From Streptococcus oralis subsp. tigurinus (lineage in GTDB: Bacteria > Bacillota > Bacilli > Lactobacillales > Streptococcaceae): 64,000 nucleotides of DNA. Shown one piece after another: positions 8,637-16,903 of the stretch. The first letter of the stretch is position 1. The number at the start of each line of letters is the position of its first letter. The notes under the pieces are model-generated. The model was given only the letters and a program-made list of their open reading frames with translations, did not search any database and was not told where the DNA came from. The stretch spans positions 1,426,001 through 1,490,000 of the forward strand of contig NZ_AP018338.1 of assembly GCF_002356415.1 (NCBI RefSeq), written 5' to 3'. The position numbers and the translations under genes were made by a program.

Positions 8637-9587
8637 CTAGCCTCCAATCACACCTGAAATATCCTTAGTCTTCTTGAAGACACAGGCATTCCATTCCCCT
8701 TGAATCATGTGGGTTTCAAGGAAAAAACCAGCTGACTCAGCCGACTCGCGCACCATGTCCCACTTGTCCTTGATAATCCCACTCATGATCAGGTAGCCTT
8801 CATCCTTGACCAAACGATAAGCATCCTCTGTCAGATGAATGAGAATATCCGCTAAGATATTAGCCACAATGACATCTGCTTCAATCTCCACACCCTTGAG
8901 CAAATCTCCAGCAGCAACATGGATATTTTCCATGCTAGGGTTGAGCTCAATATTTTCCTGAGCCACACTAACTGCCACATCATCCAGGTCGTAAGCGAAA
9001 ATTTCCTTAGCACCAAGTAGCGAGCTGGCGATAGAGAGGACACCTGAACCAGTCCCCACATCTAGCACCGTTTCGCCACCACGAAGAACCTGCTCCAAGG
9101 CAAAGAGGCTCATCTTGGTGGTTGGATGCGTCCCAGTCCCAAAGGCCATGCCTGGATCCAGTTTGATAATCTTTTCTCCAGCAGTCGCCTCATAGTCTGT
9201 CCAAGATGGCACGATGGTCAAATCATGAGTGATGCGAGCTGGCTCATAGTATTTCTTCCAGTTGTCTGCCCAGTCTTCCTCAGCCAAGTCAGTCGTGCCC
9301 ATCTTGACCTCTCCTAGATCCATAAAATCAGTTAATTCTGCTAGGCGAGCCTGCAAGTCCGCCTCAACTACAGCTACATCAACCGTATCAGGGTAGTAGG
9401 CTGTCACCACGATTTCTTCTTGCTGCTCGACTTCAGGGAATATTTCACCAAAACGGTCGACATTCCCCACATAGTCCATACTGTCTTCGATCGCAACACC
9501 TTGCGCTCCTAGCTCAATCAAGAGATTGGAAACCAATTCCTCCCCCTCACGCTTCACTGTAACTTTTAACTCTTGCCATGTTTCCAT
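8637..9587 (-). CDS. prmA: Ribosomal protein L11 methyltransferase
   Basis: Trimethylates lysines of ribosomal protein L11. The 316-residue protein has the N-terminal substrate-recognition domain and a Rossmann core with [27 protein letters not shown] (SAM-binding motif I) and [10 protein letters not shown] (motif IV, NPPY-like). The start region overlaps the preceding small membrane-protein gene by 22 bases; the stop is 2 bases from the rsmE start. Confidence 0.95.
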   Translation of the reverse strand: METWQELKVTVKREGEELVSNLLIELGAQGVAIEDSMDYVGNVDRFGEIFPEVEQQEEIVVTAYYPDTVDVAVVEADLQARLAELTDFMDLGEVKMGTTDLAEEDWADNWKKYYEPARITHDLTIVPSWTDYEATAGEKIIKLDPGMAFGTGTHPTTKMSLFALEQVLRGGETVLDVGTGSGVLSIASSLLGAKEIFAYDLDDVAVSVAQENIELNPSMENIHVAAGDLLKGVEIEADVIVANILADILIHLTEDAYRLVKDEGYLIMSGIIKDKWDMVRESAESAGFFLETHMIQGEWNACVFKKTKDISGVIGG

Positions 9588-9967
9588 TTTGAATCTTCCT
9601 TATTTTTCTTAAATTCTTCAATCACATCTGTATAGTGTTCTTTCATTGCACTATGAATCTGCTGTTTAAAAATACCAAACGTAAGATAATAAACAAATAG
9701 AACAATTCCTTCAAACAGTATCAGAAACAAAAAATATTCTGAAAATGAAAGTGTTTGATTATTCTCACCTTGTAAAGACAGAACATACAGCAACCCCCAG
9801 ATAAGGGCCATAGAAATCCCAGCTACTTTCGTACCACCTTCTCTCTGCTTCTTTAACTTTAAATATTCCAAATAGATGAATGTAGCTTCTTCTCTAGAAT
9901 ATTGTCCAGTTTTTAGTTTGCGTTTAACTTCCTTATTTAACGTCGTTGTTGCAATTGCAAAAATCAT
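9566..9967 (-). CDS. Small membrane protein of unknown function
   Basis: 133 residues: a basic cytoplasmic N-terminus (about 1-45) rich in Lys/Glu, two transmembrane segments (about 47-65 and 80-104) and a charged tail. I do not recognise a family. It starts with an ATGA overlap on the Nudix gene, behind GGAGG, and ends 22 bases into prmA, so it is embedded in the operon and probably translated by coupling. Confidence 0.6.
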   Translation of the reverse strand: MIFAIATTTLNKEVKRKLKTGQYSREEATFIYLEYLKLKKQREGGTKVAGISMALIWGLLYVLSLQGENNQTLSFSEYFLFLILFEGIVLFVYYLTFGIFKQQIHSAMKEHYTDVIEEFKKNKEDSKWKHGKS

Positions 9968-10392
9968 TTTACTTCCTCCATATAATCCCTCACTCTATCC
10001 TGCAACTGGGGTACAACCTTATCTGAGCCAAGAAATTCCTCAATGCTCATCAACTTGTAGCCCTGCCCTTCGTTACCAAAGACGATACTGTCAAACTGTT
10101 CCTGAGCCAACTTCCCAACTAGAAAGACGGATTCCTTCCCCTCAAAAAGCATACTTGGATACACCTTACTCCAAAGCAGGCAATCTTCAGTCAGATGAAT
10201 TCCCAGTTCTTCATAAACTTCACGCGCCGCGCACTCAAAAGGACTTTCATCGCCTTCTCGCCCGCCACCTGGCAATTCCCATGTATTAGGGTATGGAATG
10301 TTTTCCTTATCATCACGCAAGATAGTTAAAATCCTATCCTCACAAAACAGGGCAATTTTGCAACCTGTAAAATCAGAAATTTCTATTTCCAT
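9964..10392 (-). CDS. Nudix hydrolase
   Basis: A 142-residue cytoplasmic hydrolase with a complete Nudix box (GGGREGDESPFECAAREVYEELGI fits Gx5Ex7REUxEExGU), so it should cleave a nucleoside-diphosphate-linked substrate using Mg2+. The substrate cannot be read from sequence. It overlaps the next gene by 4 bases (ATGA) and follows the M50 protease gene after one base, with an AAGGAG site. Confidence 0.88.
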   Translation of the reverse strand: MEIEISDFTGCKIALFCEDRILTILRDDKENIPYPNTWELPGGGREGDESPFECAAREVYEELGIHLTEDCLLWSKVYPSMLFEGKESVFLVGKLAQEQFDSIVFGNEGQGYKLMSIEEFLGSDKVVPQLQDRVRDYMEEVK

Positions 10393-10393
10393 A

Positions 10394-11455
10394 TCAGACT
10401 CCTTCGGATAATTCTTTCTCCAACTCTGCTAACCAGTTTTCATAATAACGTTTCTCATCCCGCACCAAACGGCTAGTCACCATGTTTTTTCTAGCAATTT
10501 TTATAGCCTTGTCAGTCTGATCCCTATCTTTCTTTACCAGAAATTGATACCATGCTTGCATTATCTGCGTATCTGCCATTTTTAGAGACAAAAAGGATTT
10601 AACTCCTCGATTACTTGCATACTCCTCTGCTTTTTCATGATCTCCTTCTAGCAAGGCAATTTGAAGAAGGTATAATTTGGAAAGAGTTTGAGACATCGGA
10701 TTGTCTGTTTTATCTAATAAAGACTGAAAATGTTTTTGGGCAGTCTCTATCTGACCATCGAATATGAAATCTAGTCCCTGAAAGATCTGAATGCTTTCTG
10801 CAAAACTCCCTCTCGCATACTCAGCAACAGGCATGATAAAGTCTTTCAAATCATATTCTTGAGGAGCTAGTAAGGTCTGGGCAGAATGCCTCAATACCAT
10901 ATAGGCGTATTTGGTATTTTCAGGCTGTTGTAGCAATTCCCAGATTTTTGCTCCATCGGTAATCCCAACTGGCTTAGCATTGATGAGAAGAAAAGATAGA
11001 TTTAGACAAATCCAAGTAGCTGCAAAATACCAGTTAGCTGTCAAAAAACCATACAATATCGCCAATAAAATCAAGACAAGATGAACCATCAAGCCTCCTG
11101 CAAGCATCAGGATGATTCTTTGGTCGCTTTCATCTTCTTTCAATCCAATATACTGAGCACCAACATTTTTCAGAACGGCTGTTCGGCTAAGATGAAACTT
11201 GCCTGACTTTTTGGTCAAAAGAAAGTTTCCTAATCCAAAAGCCACCAGGCGATAGCCTGTCAGGTAACCACAAAATGCATGACCTAGCTCATGAAGGATA
11301 AATATCAGATAAATGCTGAAAAAAGTAAATAGATAGCCTGGAACAAAGACTAAAGAAAAATCTAACTCTTTAAAGGCAATCGTCCCAAAAACAAATCCCA
11401 GCATTAAAAAAACAAAGGACAGACCGGAAATACAAGACAAGACTATTTTCTTCAT
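10394..11455 (-). CDS. M50-family membrane metalloprotease-like protein
   Basis: 353 residues. Several transmembrane helices fill about residues 5-170, with the zinc motif HELGH at about 55-59 inside a membrane helix and a second motif NAKPVGITDG that matches the N-P-D-G pattern supplying the third ligand in site-2 proteases. The C-terminal half (about 185-345) is soluble and helical with paired repeats (FAESIQIFQG, AQKHFQSLLD, ALLEGDHEKAEEYA) resembling TPR units. Probable cytoplasmic-side intramembrane protease with a TPR arm; substrate unknown. The usual PDZ domain is absent. Confidence 0.75.
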   Translation of the reverse strand: MKKIVLSCISGLSFVFLMLGFVFGTIAFKELDFSLVFVPGYLFTFFSIYLIFILHELGHAFCGYLTGYRLVAFGLGNFLLTKKSGKFHLSRTAVLKNVGAQYIGLKEDESDQRIILMLAGGLMVHLVLILLAILYGFLTANWYFAATWICLNLSFLLINAKPVGITDGAKIWELLQQPENTKYAYMVLRHSAQTLLAPQEYDLKDFIMPVAEYARGSFAESIQIFQGLDFIFDGQIETAQKHFQSLLDKTDNPMSQTLSKLYLLQIALLEGDHEKAEEYASNRGVKSFLSLKMADTQIMQAWYQFLVKKDRDQTDKAIKIARKNMVTSRLVRDEKRYYENWLAELEKELSEGV

Positions 11456-11474
11456 ATACTTTCTCCGCTAGTCT

Positions 11475-11945
11475 CTAGTATCTCGGATAAGGATAAAACT
11501 CTCCCTCTTCCAAGCCGACTTTCCCCTCTTCAAAGACTTCTTGGTTCCATTCCATGACGAACTCTTCTGCTTCTGGGTCTTCCAAAAAGTCCATGAGGGC
11601 ATCCAGCCCAACCTCTGCAGTGTCTTTGAGGAATAGCGCAAAATAAGCTAAAAATTCGCGAGAAAAACCTTTTTTTAGAAGATAAGGAATGACAGCCAAA
11701 TAATCGTCCGCATTGACTGTTGACTTGGCAGGATTGTAGAAAAGGACTGCTTCTTCAAAGAGAATGTCGTCTGATGACACCTCTCCGTCCTCGTCCAGCA
11801 TCTCTACTCCCGCAGCGTTTTGCGCTTCCAAGAGAAAACTCACTTCTACCGCATGATTGCGCTTGTCCCAACTAATCTCAAAGTCAAAGGGAAAGTTCTT
11901 CTCCAACTCTTCCTCTAAAACATCTAAAAATCCGTATGTTGCCAT
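11475..11945 (-). CDS. DUF3013 family protein
   Basis: A 156-residue acidic cytoplasmic protein recognised as the streptococcal/lactococcal DUF3013 type from MATYGFLDVLEEEL at the start and the EFYPYPRY end. Function unknown. First gene of the minus-strand run leading to pepF and divergent from rarA. An AGAGGAC site precedes the start. Confidence 0.7.
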   Translation of the reverse strand: MATYGFLDVLEEELEKNFPFDFEISWDKRNHAVEVSFLLEAQNAAGVEMLDEDGEVSSDDILFEEAVLFYNPAKSTVNADDYLAVIPYLLKKGFSREFLAYFALFLKDTAEVGLDALMDFLEDPEAEEFVMEWNQEVFEEGKVGLEEGEFYPYPRY

Positions 11946-12060
11946 TTTGTCCTCTTTCTATGCGATTCTTTAATTGCCCCGATTACTCAGAAATATGCTA
12001 AAATAGATACTACCATCTTACCACATATACATCAGAAAATCCATGTTAGAAAGGACTGCT

Positions 12061-13332
12061 ATGCCAGACAACCTCGCGCTTCGCATGCGCCCAAAAACCA
12101 TCGACCAGGTCATCGGTCAGGAGCATCTGGTCGGACCTGGAAAAATTATCCGTCGCATGGTGGAAGCCAATCGTCTGTCCTCCATGATTCTCTACGGACC
12201 TCCAGGAATCGGAAAGACCAGTATAGCCTCTGCCATTGCTGGAACGACCAAGTATGCCTTTCGGACCTTTAATGCGACTGTTGATAGTAAAAAGCGACTG
12301 CAAGAAATCGCCGAAGAAGCTAAATTTTCTGGAGGATTGGTCCTACTACTGGACGAGATCCATCGACTTGACAAAACCAAGCAAGATTTTCTACTTCCCC
12401 TCTTGGAAAGTGGTCTGGTCATCATGATTGGCGCTACGACTGAAAATCCTTTCTTTTCTGTCACTCCAGCCATTCGTAGTCGTGTTCAGATTTTTGAGTT
12501 AGAACCCTTGGCCAATCAAGATGTTAAAGAGGCGATTCAAATCGCTCTAACTGACCCTGAGCGTGGTTTTGACTTCCCAGTTGAGCTAGATGAGGATGCG
12601 CTGGATTTCATCGCAACCTCTACCAATGGAGACCTTCGTTCTGCCTTTAATTCACTAGATTTGGCTGTTCTCTCTACCCCTGAAAATGACAAGGGCATCC
12701 GCCATATCACGCTTGATATTATGGAAAATAGCCTCCAGCGAAGCTATATTACTATGGACAAGGATGGAGACGGGCACTACGATGTCCTCTCTGCCCTGCA
12801 AAAATCCATCCGTGGCTCGGATGTGGATGCCAGTCTCCACTACGCAGCCCGCTTGATTGAAGCTGGGGATCTGCCTAGTCTAGCTCGTCGTTTGACTGTT
12901 ATCGCTTATGAAGATATCGGCTTGGCCAATCCTGAAGCCCAGATTCATACCGTGACTGCTCTAGATGCTGCACAAAGGATTGGTTTCCCAGAAGCTCGCA
13001 TTCTCATTGCTAATGTTGTGATTGATTTAGCCCTTTCTCCCAAGTCCAACTCAGCCTATGTGGCTATGGATAAGGCTCTTGCTGATCTCAAAACTTCTGG
13101 TCACCTACCAATCCCTCGTCACTTACGTGATGGACATTATAGCGGTAGCAAGGAATTGGGGAACGCCCAAGATTATCTCTATCCACACAACTATCCTGGA
13201 CACTGGGTCAAACAAGACTACTTGCCAGAAAAGATTCGCAATCATAGCTACTTTTCACCAGAGGAAACTGGCAAGTACGAACGGGCCTTAGCCCAACGTA
13301 AGGAAACCATTGATAAATTAAGAAACTTGTGA
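12061..13332 (+). CDS. rarA: Replication-associated recombination ATPase RarA (MgsA)
   Basis: Clamp-loader-like AAA+ ATPase acting at stalled replication forks. The 423-residue protein has Walker A GPPGIGKTSIA, Walker B LVLLLDEIHR, sensor-1 IGATTENPFFSV and arginine finger SRVQIF, then the C-terminal tetramerisation domain (HYSGSKELGNAQDYLYPHNYPGHW). The ATG at 12061 has AAAGGACTGCT upstream; an in-frame ATG six codons earlier lacks a site. The rarA - 6S RNA order is seen in other Firmicutes. Confidence 0.95.
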   Translation: MPDNLALRMRPKTIDQVIGQEHLVGPGKIIRRMVEANRLSSMILYGPPGIGKTSIASAIAGTTKYAFRTFNATVDSKKRLQEIAEEAKFSGGLVLLLDEIHRLDKTKQDFLLPLLESGLVIMIGATTENPFFSVTPAIRSRVQIFELEPLANQDVKEAIQIALTDPERGFDFPVELDEDALDFIATSTNGDLRSAFNSLDLAVLSTPENDKGIRHITLDIMENSLQRSYITMDKDGDGHYDVLSALQKSIRGSDVDASLHYAARLIEAGDLPSLARRLTVIAYEDIGLANPEAQIHTVTALDAAQRIGFPEARILIANVVIDLALSPKSNSAYVAMDKALADLKTSGHLPIPRHLRDGHYSGSKELGNAQDYLYPHNYPGHWVKQDYLPEKIRNHSYFSPEETGKYERALAQRKETIDKLRNL

Positions 13333-13362
13333 AATCCTTTTCAAAAAAAATAAATTTTCCTC

Positions 13363-13390
13363 TTGAATTTTTTAAAAAAAGTGGTATCAT
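13363..13390 (+). promoter_or_regulatory. Promoter of the 6S RNA gene
   Basis: TTGAAT, 16 bases, TATCAT with an extended TGG. Ends about 10 bases before the conserved 5' stem of the RNA. Confidence 0.55.
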
Positions 13391-13399
13391 ATAAATATA

Positions 13400-13592
13400 G
13401 AAACGCTGTGGTGTACGACTTCACACTTAAGTGTTGACCGACTATTTTTTGTATTATTAGGGAAACAAAAGTCTTCTAACAGCATGTAGGCCGTCTCACA
13501 CGGAAACAGCTTCAGTTAGAGCGAGTTGCCCACCTGCTTAATTGTGCGGGTTCAATACAAACCGTGAAGTTTCGGCACCAATACAGCTTTTT
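13400..13592 (+). ncRNA. ssrS: 6S RNA
   Basis: A roughly 195-base unannotated transcript unit between rarA and tRNA-Lys. Its ends pair (GCTGTGGTG near the start with CACC-AAT-ACAGC near 13577-13588), followed by a T run. The interior has the long imperfect hairpin with a large central bubble expected of 6S RNA, which mimics an open promoter and binds sigma-A RNA polymerase. Identification rests on structure, size, promoter and synteny beside rarA; boundaries are good to about 5 bases. Confidence 0.75.
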
Positions 13593-13596
13593 ATTT

Positions 13597-13669
13597 GCCT
13601 TCTTAGCTCAGTTGGTAGAGCAGTAGACTCTTAATCTATGGGTCGCAGGTTCGAGCCCTGCAGGGGGCA
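13597..13669 (+). tRNA. tRNA-Lys (anticodon CTT)
   Basis: Complete cloverleaf of 73 bases. Acceptor GCCTTCT pairs with AGGGGGC plus discriminator A, with two G-U pairs; D arm TAGCTCAGTTGGTAGAGCA; anticodon stem GTAGA/TCTAT with loop CTCTTAA, anticodon CTT; T arm GCAGG/CCTGC with TTCGAGC. CCA is not encoded. Its 3' end is repeated twice downstream, marking it as an integration target. Confidence 0.95.
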
Positions 13670-13740
13670 TCTAAATACAACAGGAAAAGCCTTGGAACCA
13701 AGGCTTTTTTGCTTGTCTATAACTGATTTGCCCCACATTT
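13659..13740 (+). repeat. att-like direct repeat, copy 1 (tRNA-Lys 3' end plus terminator)
   Basis: The last 11 bases of tRNA-Lys, a spacer, a terminator hairpin (AAAAGCCTTGG/CCAAGGCTTTTTT) and the CTATAACTGATTTGCC stretch. The same string recurs at 15707-15788 and, shortened, at 16656-16705. The hairpin also terminates the tRNA-Lys transcript. Confidence 0.8.
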
Positions 13741-14098
13741 TTTTATGAGCAATCTTTCCAGACATCTCTAATTTGATTAAATTCTTCAAAAATTTTCTCC
13801 TTACTGCTAAAAGTAAATCCAGATAGTCCTTTTCTGTATGTAAATATTTCTCTTCTGTCATCTGTTGTTCTTTGGATGAAAATAATTCGACATGTTGTGT
13901 AAAATCATCTATTAGAACTTTGTCGACAATTGCCATTTGGATGCTCTGATGAATCCCAGTATTCAATCTACCAAGAAAATTTCTACCAACTGTTTGTCCA
14001 TACTTATTCATAATTCTTTGGTATTTACTCGCACGAATTTGAGTGACTTTTATTTGACATAATGATTTTCTCTTTATTTCATTTGATTTATGAGACTA
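13730..14098 (-). pseudogene. Tyrosine integrase relic
   Basis: An open minus-strand frame with no usable start. It begins around 14098 after a stop and encodes KVTQIRASKYQRIMNKYGQT, GRNFLGRLNTGIHQSIQMA and EEKYLHTEKDYLDLLLAV, typical of the SAM-like core-binding domain and the entry to the catalytic domain of Tn916/phage-type integrases. It then jumps to a short C-terminal piece with MWGK. The catalytic R-H-R-Y core is deleted. Lying head-on against tRNA-Lys, it is the remnant of the integrase of an element that used this tRNA. The frame runs on into the tRNA, which is not coding. Confidence 0.7.
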
Positions 14099-14247
14099 TT
14101 TTACAAAACAGAAACCGACAAGTAAATGAAAAAAGAGGTCAAGGTTTTGACAATTCGCGTCACATGAAGTTATTTAAGCATATCCTTTTCTCTCATTACC
14201 ATTTTCTGTTATAATAAATTGTACTTCTAGAATAGAAAGGACTTAAG

Positions 14248-15393
14248 ATGACAACTCTTATTAAACATAAACGTGTAGAATTTTCAGAACTTTTTTATGA
14301 CCTAGTTTTTGTTTTTGCAATTTCAAAAGTAACTACTTTAATTGAGCATCTTCATAACGGTATTTTGACTTGGAATTCTTTCCTTGATTTTTTCATGGCT
14401 GTCTTGGTTCTCACTGATTCATGGATGATTCAAACCGTTTATACCAATCGCTATGGAAAGAACTCTTTATTTAACATGGTAATCATGTTTATCAAAATGG
14501 GACTTTTACTCTTTATAGCCAATATGATTGGACCTGATTGGCAACAATATTTTCATTATCTTTGTTGGGCTGTTGGTACATTAACCTTTACCTTATTTTT
14601 ACAATATTTGGTTGAATTTTTTAGAAAATCAACCGATAATGTTGAACGGGAAAGTATCAAAGGTTTTCTATGGATAACAGGTCTAGGAAGTTTAGGAGTC
14701 TATCTAGCAGCTCTTCTTCCTATTTACGTTGGAGTCTCTGTCTTATTTGCTAGTATTCTGCTAACATTTATTATGCCAATTATCTTGCTTAGTAAAGATA
14801 AGCATTACCAGGTAAATCTCCCCCATTTAATCGAGCGCATCTCCCTTCTTGTCATTATTACGTTTGGAGAGATGATTATGGAGCTAGCTAACTTCTTTAC
14901 AATCGAGAATTTCTCGATTTATTCGGTTCTTTATTTCATTATTATGATTTCTCTGTTCTTGTTTTATTTTGGTCAATTCGACCATGCTATTGATGAAGAA
15001 TCTAATCAAAAGGGACTATTTCTAATTTACAGTCACTATCCTATTTTCATTGGACTTATTATGATAACCGTTTCGATGAGTTTTCTTCTGAATCCTGAAG
15101 CTAATCTTCTCTTTGCAACCATCTTCTCTTATATCGGATTTGGCCTCTTTCAAGCTGCTGTCCTAGTAAATGGACCCCATAACAAACACTATCTTCGCTA
15201 TTCGAAAAGTTACTACTGTGTCCAAGCGACACTCTATCTGGCTGCCTTGATTCTCTCTTTAATCTTTGCTTCTAATCCTATAATAGTAGTGAGTATAACA
15301 ACCATTTTAGCTCTAGCTATAGCCATTCATTTTATTTATTTTTATATGACACAGAATAAAAAATATTCCAAATCTAACTGGGGATTATTTTAA
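14248..15393 (+). CDS. LtrA family membrane protein, intact copy
   Basis: A 381-residue integral membrane protein with about 10-11 hydrophobic helices. The N-terminal VEFSELFYDLVFVFAIS and the central HLIERISLLVIITFGEMI are signatures of the low-temperature-requirement protein A family, whose function is unknown. Its own TATAAT-containing promoter region (around 14200-14225) is nearly identical to that of the second copy at 17038. It lies between copies 1 and 2 of the att-like repeat, so it was probably delivered by an element at tRNA-Lys. Confidence 0.8.
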   Translation: MTTLIKHKRVEFSELFYDLVFVFAISKVTTLIEHLHNGILTWNSFLDFFMAVLVLTDSWMIQTVYTNRYGKNSLFNMVIMFIKMGLLLFIANMIGPDWQQYFHYLCWAVGTLTFTLFLQYLVEFFRKSTDNVERESIKGFLWITGLGSLGVYLAALLPIYVGVSVLFASILLTFIMPIILLSKDKHYQVNLPHLIERISLLVIITFGEMIMELANFFTIENFSIYSVLYFIIMISLFLFYFGQFDHAIDEESNQKGLFLIYSHYPIFIGLIMITVSMSFLLNPEANLLFATIFSYIGFGLFQAAVLVNGPHNKHYLRYSKSYYCVQATLYLAALILSLIFASNPIIVVSITTILALAIAIHFIYFYMTQNKKYSKSNWGLF

Positions 15394-15500
15394 TGAGTTT
15401 ATAACATTAAAAAGCTTTGGGAACCAAGGCTTTATATGATATCAATCACCGACCACGAAAATGTTTAGCTTACAGAACTGCTAGTGAAGCTCTAGAGGAT

Positions 15501-15560
15501 GAGTTCGAGTAAATGTTGCACTTATTCTTGCAATTTATCATTTACTTGATGCACGAACTC
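15501..15560. repeat. Long bulged hairpin in a non-coding stretch
   Basis: Arms GAGTTCG/CGAACTC and GTAAATG/CATTTAC with a one-base bulge on the left and an eight-base bulge on the right, enclosing a TTGCA/TGCAA stem. It is the only ordered feature in 15394-15700 apart from two GCCCCAC stretches near 15587-15602 that look like integrase 3'-end relics on the minus strand. No T run, so not a standard terminator. Role unknown. Confidence 0.55.
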
Positions 15561-15706
15561 GATATTTTTTTCGTTAATTTGTTTTTGCCCCACTTTTGCC
15601 CCATTTTTAAATCCTGACATTGAAAATACCTAAATGTATTTCCCTAAAATCAGCTATATTTCAACATTTTTGTTTATTTTCAATATGAAAAGTTCTTACA
15701 AATTCA

Positions 15707-15788
15707 TGCAGGGGGCATCTAAACAACAGGAAAAAGCCTTGATTTACAAGGCTTTTTTGTTTGTCTATAACTGATTTGCCCTACATTT
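15707..15788 (+). repeat. att-like direct repeat, copy 2
   Basis: Starts with TGCAGGGGGCATCTAAA, the end of tRNA-Lys and its 3' flank, and continues through the AAGCCTTG/CAAGGCTT terminator to TGATTTGCCCTACATTT, matching 13659-13740 with few changes. There is no tRNA body upstream, as expected of the distal attachment site of an integrated element. Confidence 0.8.
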
Positions 15789-15982
15789 AAATCTATCTTT
15801 TCTTTTTGAATCAAATTACATCTTAACAAATAGTGTAAAGCCAGTTACTTTTGCTTTGATGCCATACAATATTTTCATGTAGAGAAGACAAATTTTATCT
15901 TCTCTTTTTATTTTCAAAATAATAAAAACTGATTTTCTTTTCATAAATCAGACTGAAACTTCCAAATTTTCCATTTTGTTTA

Positions 15983-16011
15983 TTGACATTTCCTCTAAAA
16001 AGGTGTATAAT
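15983..16011 (+). promoter_or_regulatory. Strong promoter of the HdeD-like gene
   Basis: Exact consensus TTGACA and TATAAT with a 17-base spacer. Immediately downstream (about 16026-16047) is a tandem run of the 5-base unit ACTAT, repeated about four times in the untranslated leader. Confidence 0.85.
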
Positions 16012-16060
16012 ATTTTTATTATCAAACTATACTATACTATACTATATAGGGGGTATTGAA

Positions 16061-16576
16061 ATGAAATTTTCTAATCGTTTACTGCTATTCCTTGCAGGAG
16101 TTGTTTTTGTCCTTTTAGGACTTTTCCTATTTACAAACCCAGTAGCTAATCTTGTTGCTTACAGCTGGTGGATTGCATTTGGTTTACTGGTTTCTTCTAT
16201 AGCAGCTATTTTAGGCTATTTCTCTGTACCAAAAGAGCTTCGCTCACCAGCTCATCTTTTCCAAGGGATTGTTAATCTTCTCTTAGCTCTTTACCTCGTT
16301 GCCTATGGCTTTGTGACGCTGCCAGTTGTCATTCCAACTATTTTAGGAATTTGGTTAATTGTAGAAGCCATTATAGTTTTCTTTAAAGGCAATCGTTTGG
16401 GATTGATTTTCCCTATTATTGGCAACCATATCATGTGGATAGCGTTGCTTGCATTTTTACTAGGTCTAGTGATTTTGTTCAATCCAGTAGCTACAAGTGT
16501 CTTTGTCGTTTATGTCGTTGCCTTTGCATTTTTAATTGTTGGTTTCACCTATATCCTTGATGCCTTTCGTAAATAA
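16061..16576 (+). CDS. HdeD/DUF308 family membrane protein
   Basis: A 171-residue protein with six predicted membrane helices in three similar hairpins; each pair has the LGLFLFTNPVA-type motif (again near the end as LGLVILFNPVATS), typical of DUF308/HdeD. The E. coli HdeD relatives are linked to acid resistance, but no function is known here. The ATG at 16061 follows GGGGGTATTGAA; the longer frame would start inside the promoter and is rejected. It lies between att-like copies 2 and 3, behind a consensus promoter, suggesting constitutive cargo of a former element. Confidence 0.75.
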   Translation: MKFSNRLLLFLAGVVFVLLGLFLFTNPVANLVAYSWWIAFGLLVSSIAAILGYFSVPKELRSPAHLFQGIVNLLLALYLVAYGFVTLPVVIPTILGIWLIVEAIIVFFKGNRLGLIFPIIGNHIMWIALLAFLLGLVILFNPVATSVFVVYVVAFAFLIVGFTYILDAFRK

Positions 16577-16638
16577 TCTAGCTGCCATTTTGGGCATATT
16601 AAAATAGCTGGGAAGTTACATTCTCAGCTTTTTCTGTT

Positions 16639-16669
16639 GCCTCCTTAGCTCAGTTGGGGCATCTAAATC
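16639..16669 (+). pseudogene. tRNA-Lys relic with internal deletion
   Basis: The first about 19 bases of tRNA-Lys (GCCTCCTTAGCTCAGTTGG, one change from the intact gene) are joined directly to its final GGGGCA and 3' flank. The whole anticodon and T arms are missing. The junction is at a run of G present at both ends, consistent with deletion between short repeats. Cannot form a tRNA. Confidence 0.8.
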
Positions 16670-16705
16670 AACAGGAAAAAGCCTTGATAACCAAGGCTTT
16701 TTTGT
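16656..16705 (+). repeat. att-like direct repeat, copy 3 (shortened)
   Basis: GGGGCATCTAAATCAACAGG followed by the AAGCCTTG/CCAAGGCTT terminator, corresponding to the same part of copies 1 and 2. The distal integrase-end part is absent. Confidence 0.7.
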
Positions 16706-16728
16706 AGTCTTAGCACTCACTCTTTATT

Positions 16729-16903
16729 GGAGGCTGGGACAAAAGTCCTAGCCTCTCAATTGTCTTTGGATTATCGAACAAGACGCAGTGGTTGAGTGGG
16801 CTCTACTACGCTGATTTCATCAGCTTTTAAAGCCCTACTCAACTGTGCGGAGGTGGGACGACGAAATCGAATTCTAACGAATTACCGGTTTCTGTCCCAC
16901 TCT
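16729..16903. repeat. Three-hairpin interspersed repeat element
   Basis: About 175 bases folding into three consecutive hairpins. First, GAGGCTGGGAC/GTCCTAGCCTC with an AAAA loop (16730-16755). Second, GTTGAGTGGGCT/AGCCCTACTCAAC with inner GCTGA/TCAGC (about 16791-16843). Third, GTGGGAC/GTCCCAC with inner GAAATCG/CGGTTTC (16853-16900). I recall very similar intergenic elements in mitis-group streptococci but cannot name the class. No coding potential. Confidence 0.65.

Noticed and set aside
13631..13729. Extension of the integrase-relic frame through tRNA-Lys
   Set aside because: The peptide end GSNLRPID is the usual chance translation of an antisense tRNA; not coding.
16639..16669. Second functional tRNA-Lys
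   Set aside because: The anticodon and T arms are absent; only the two ends remain.
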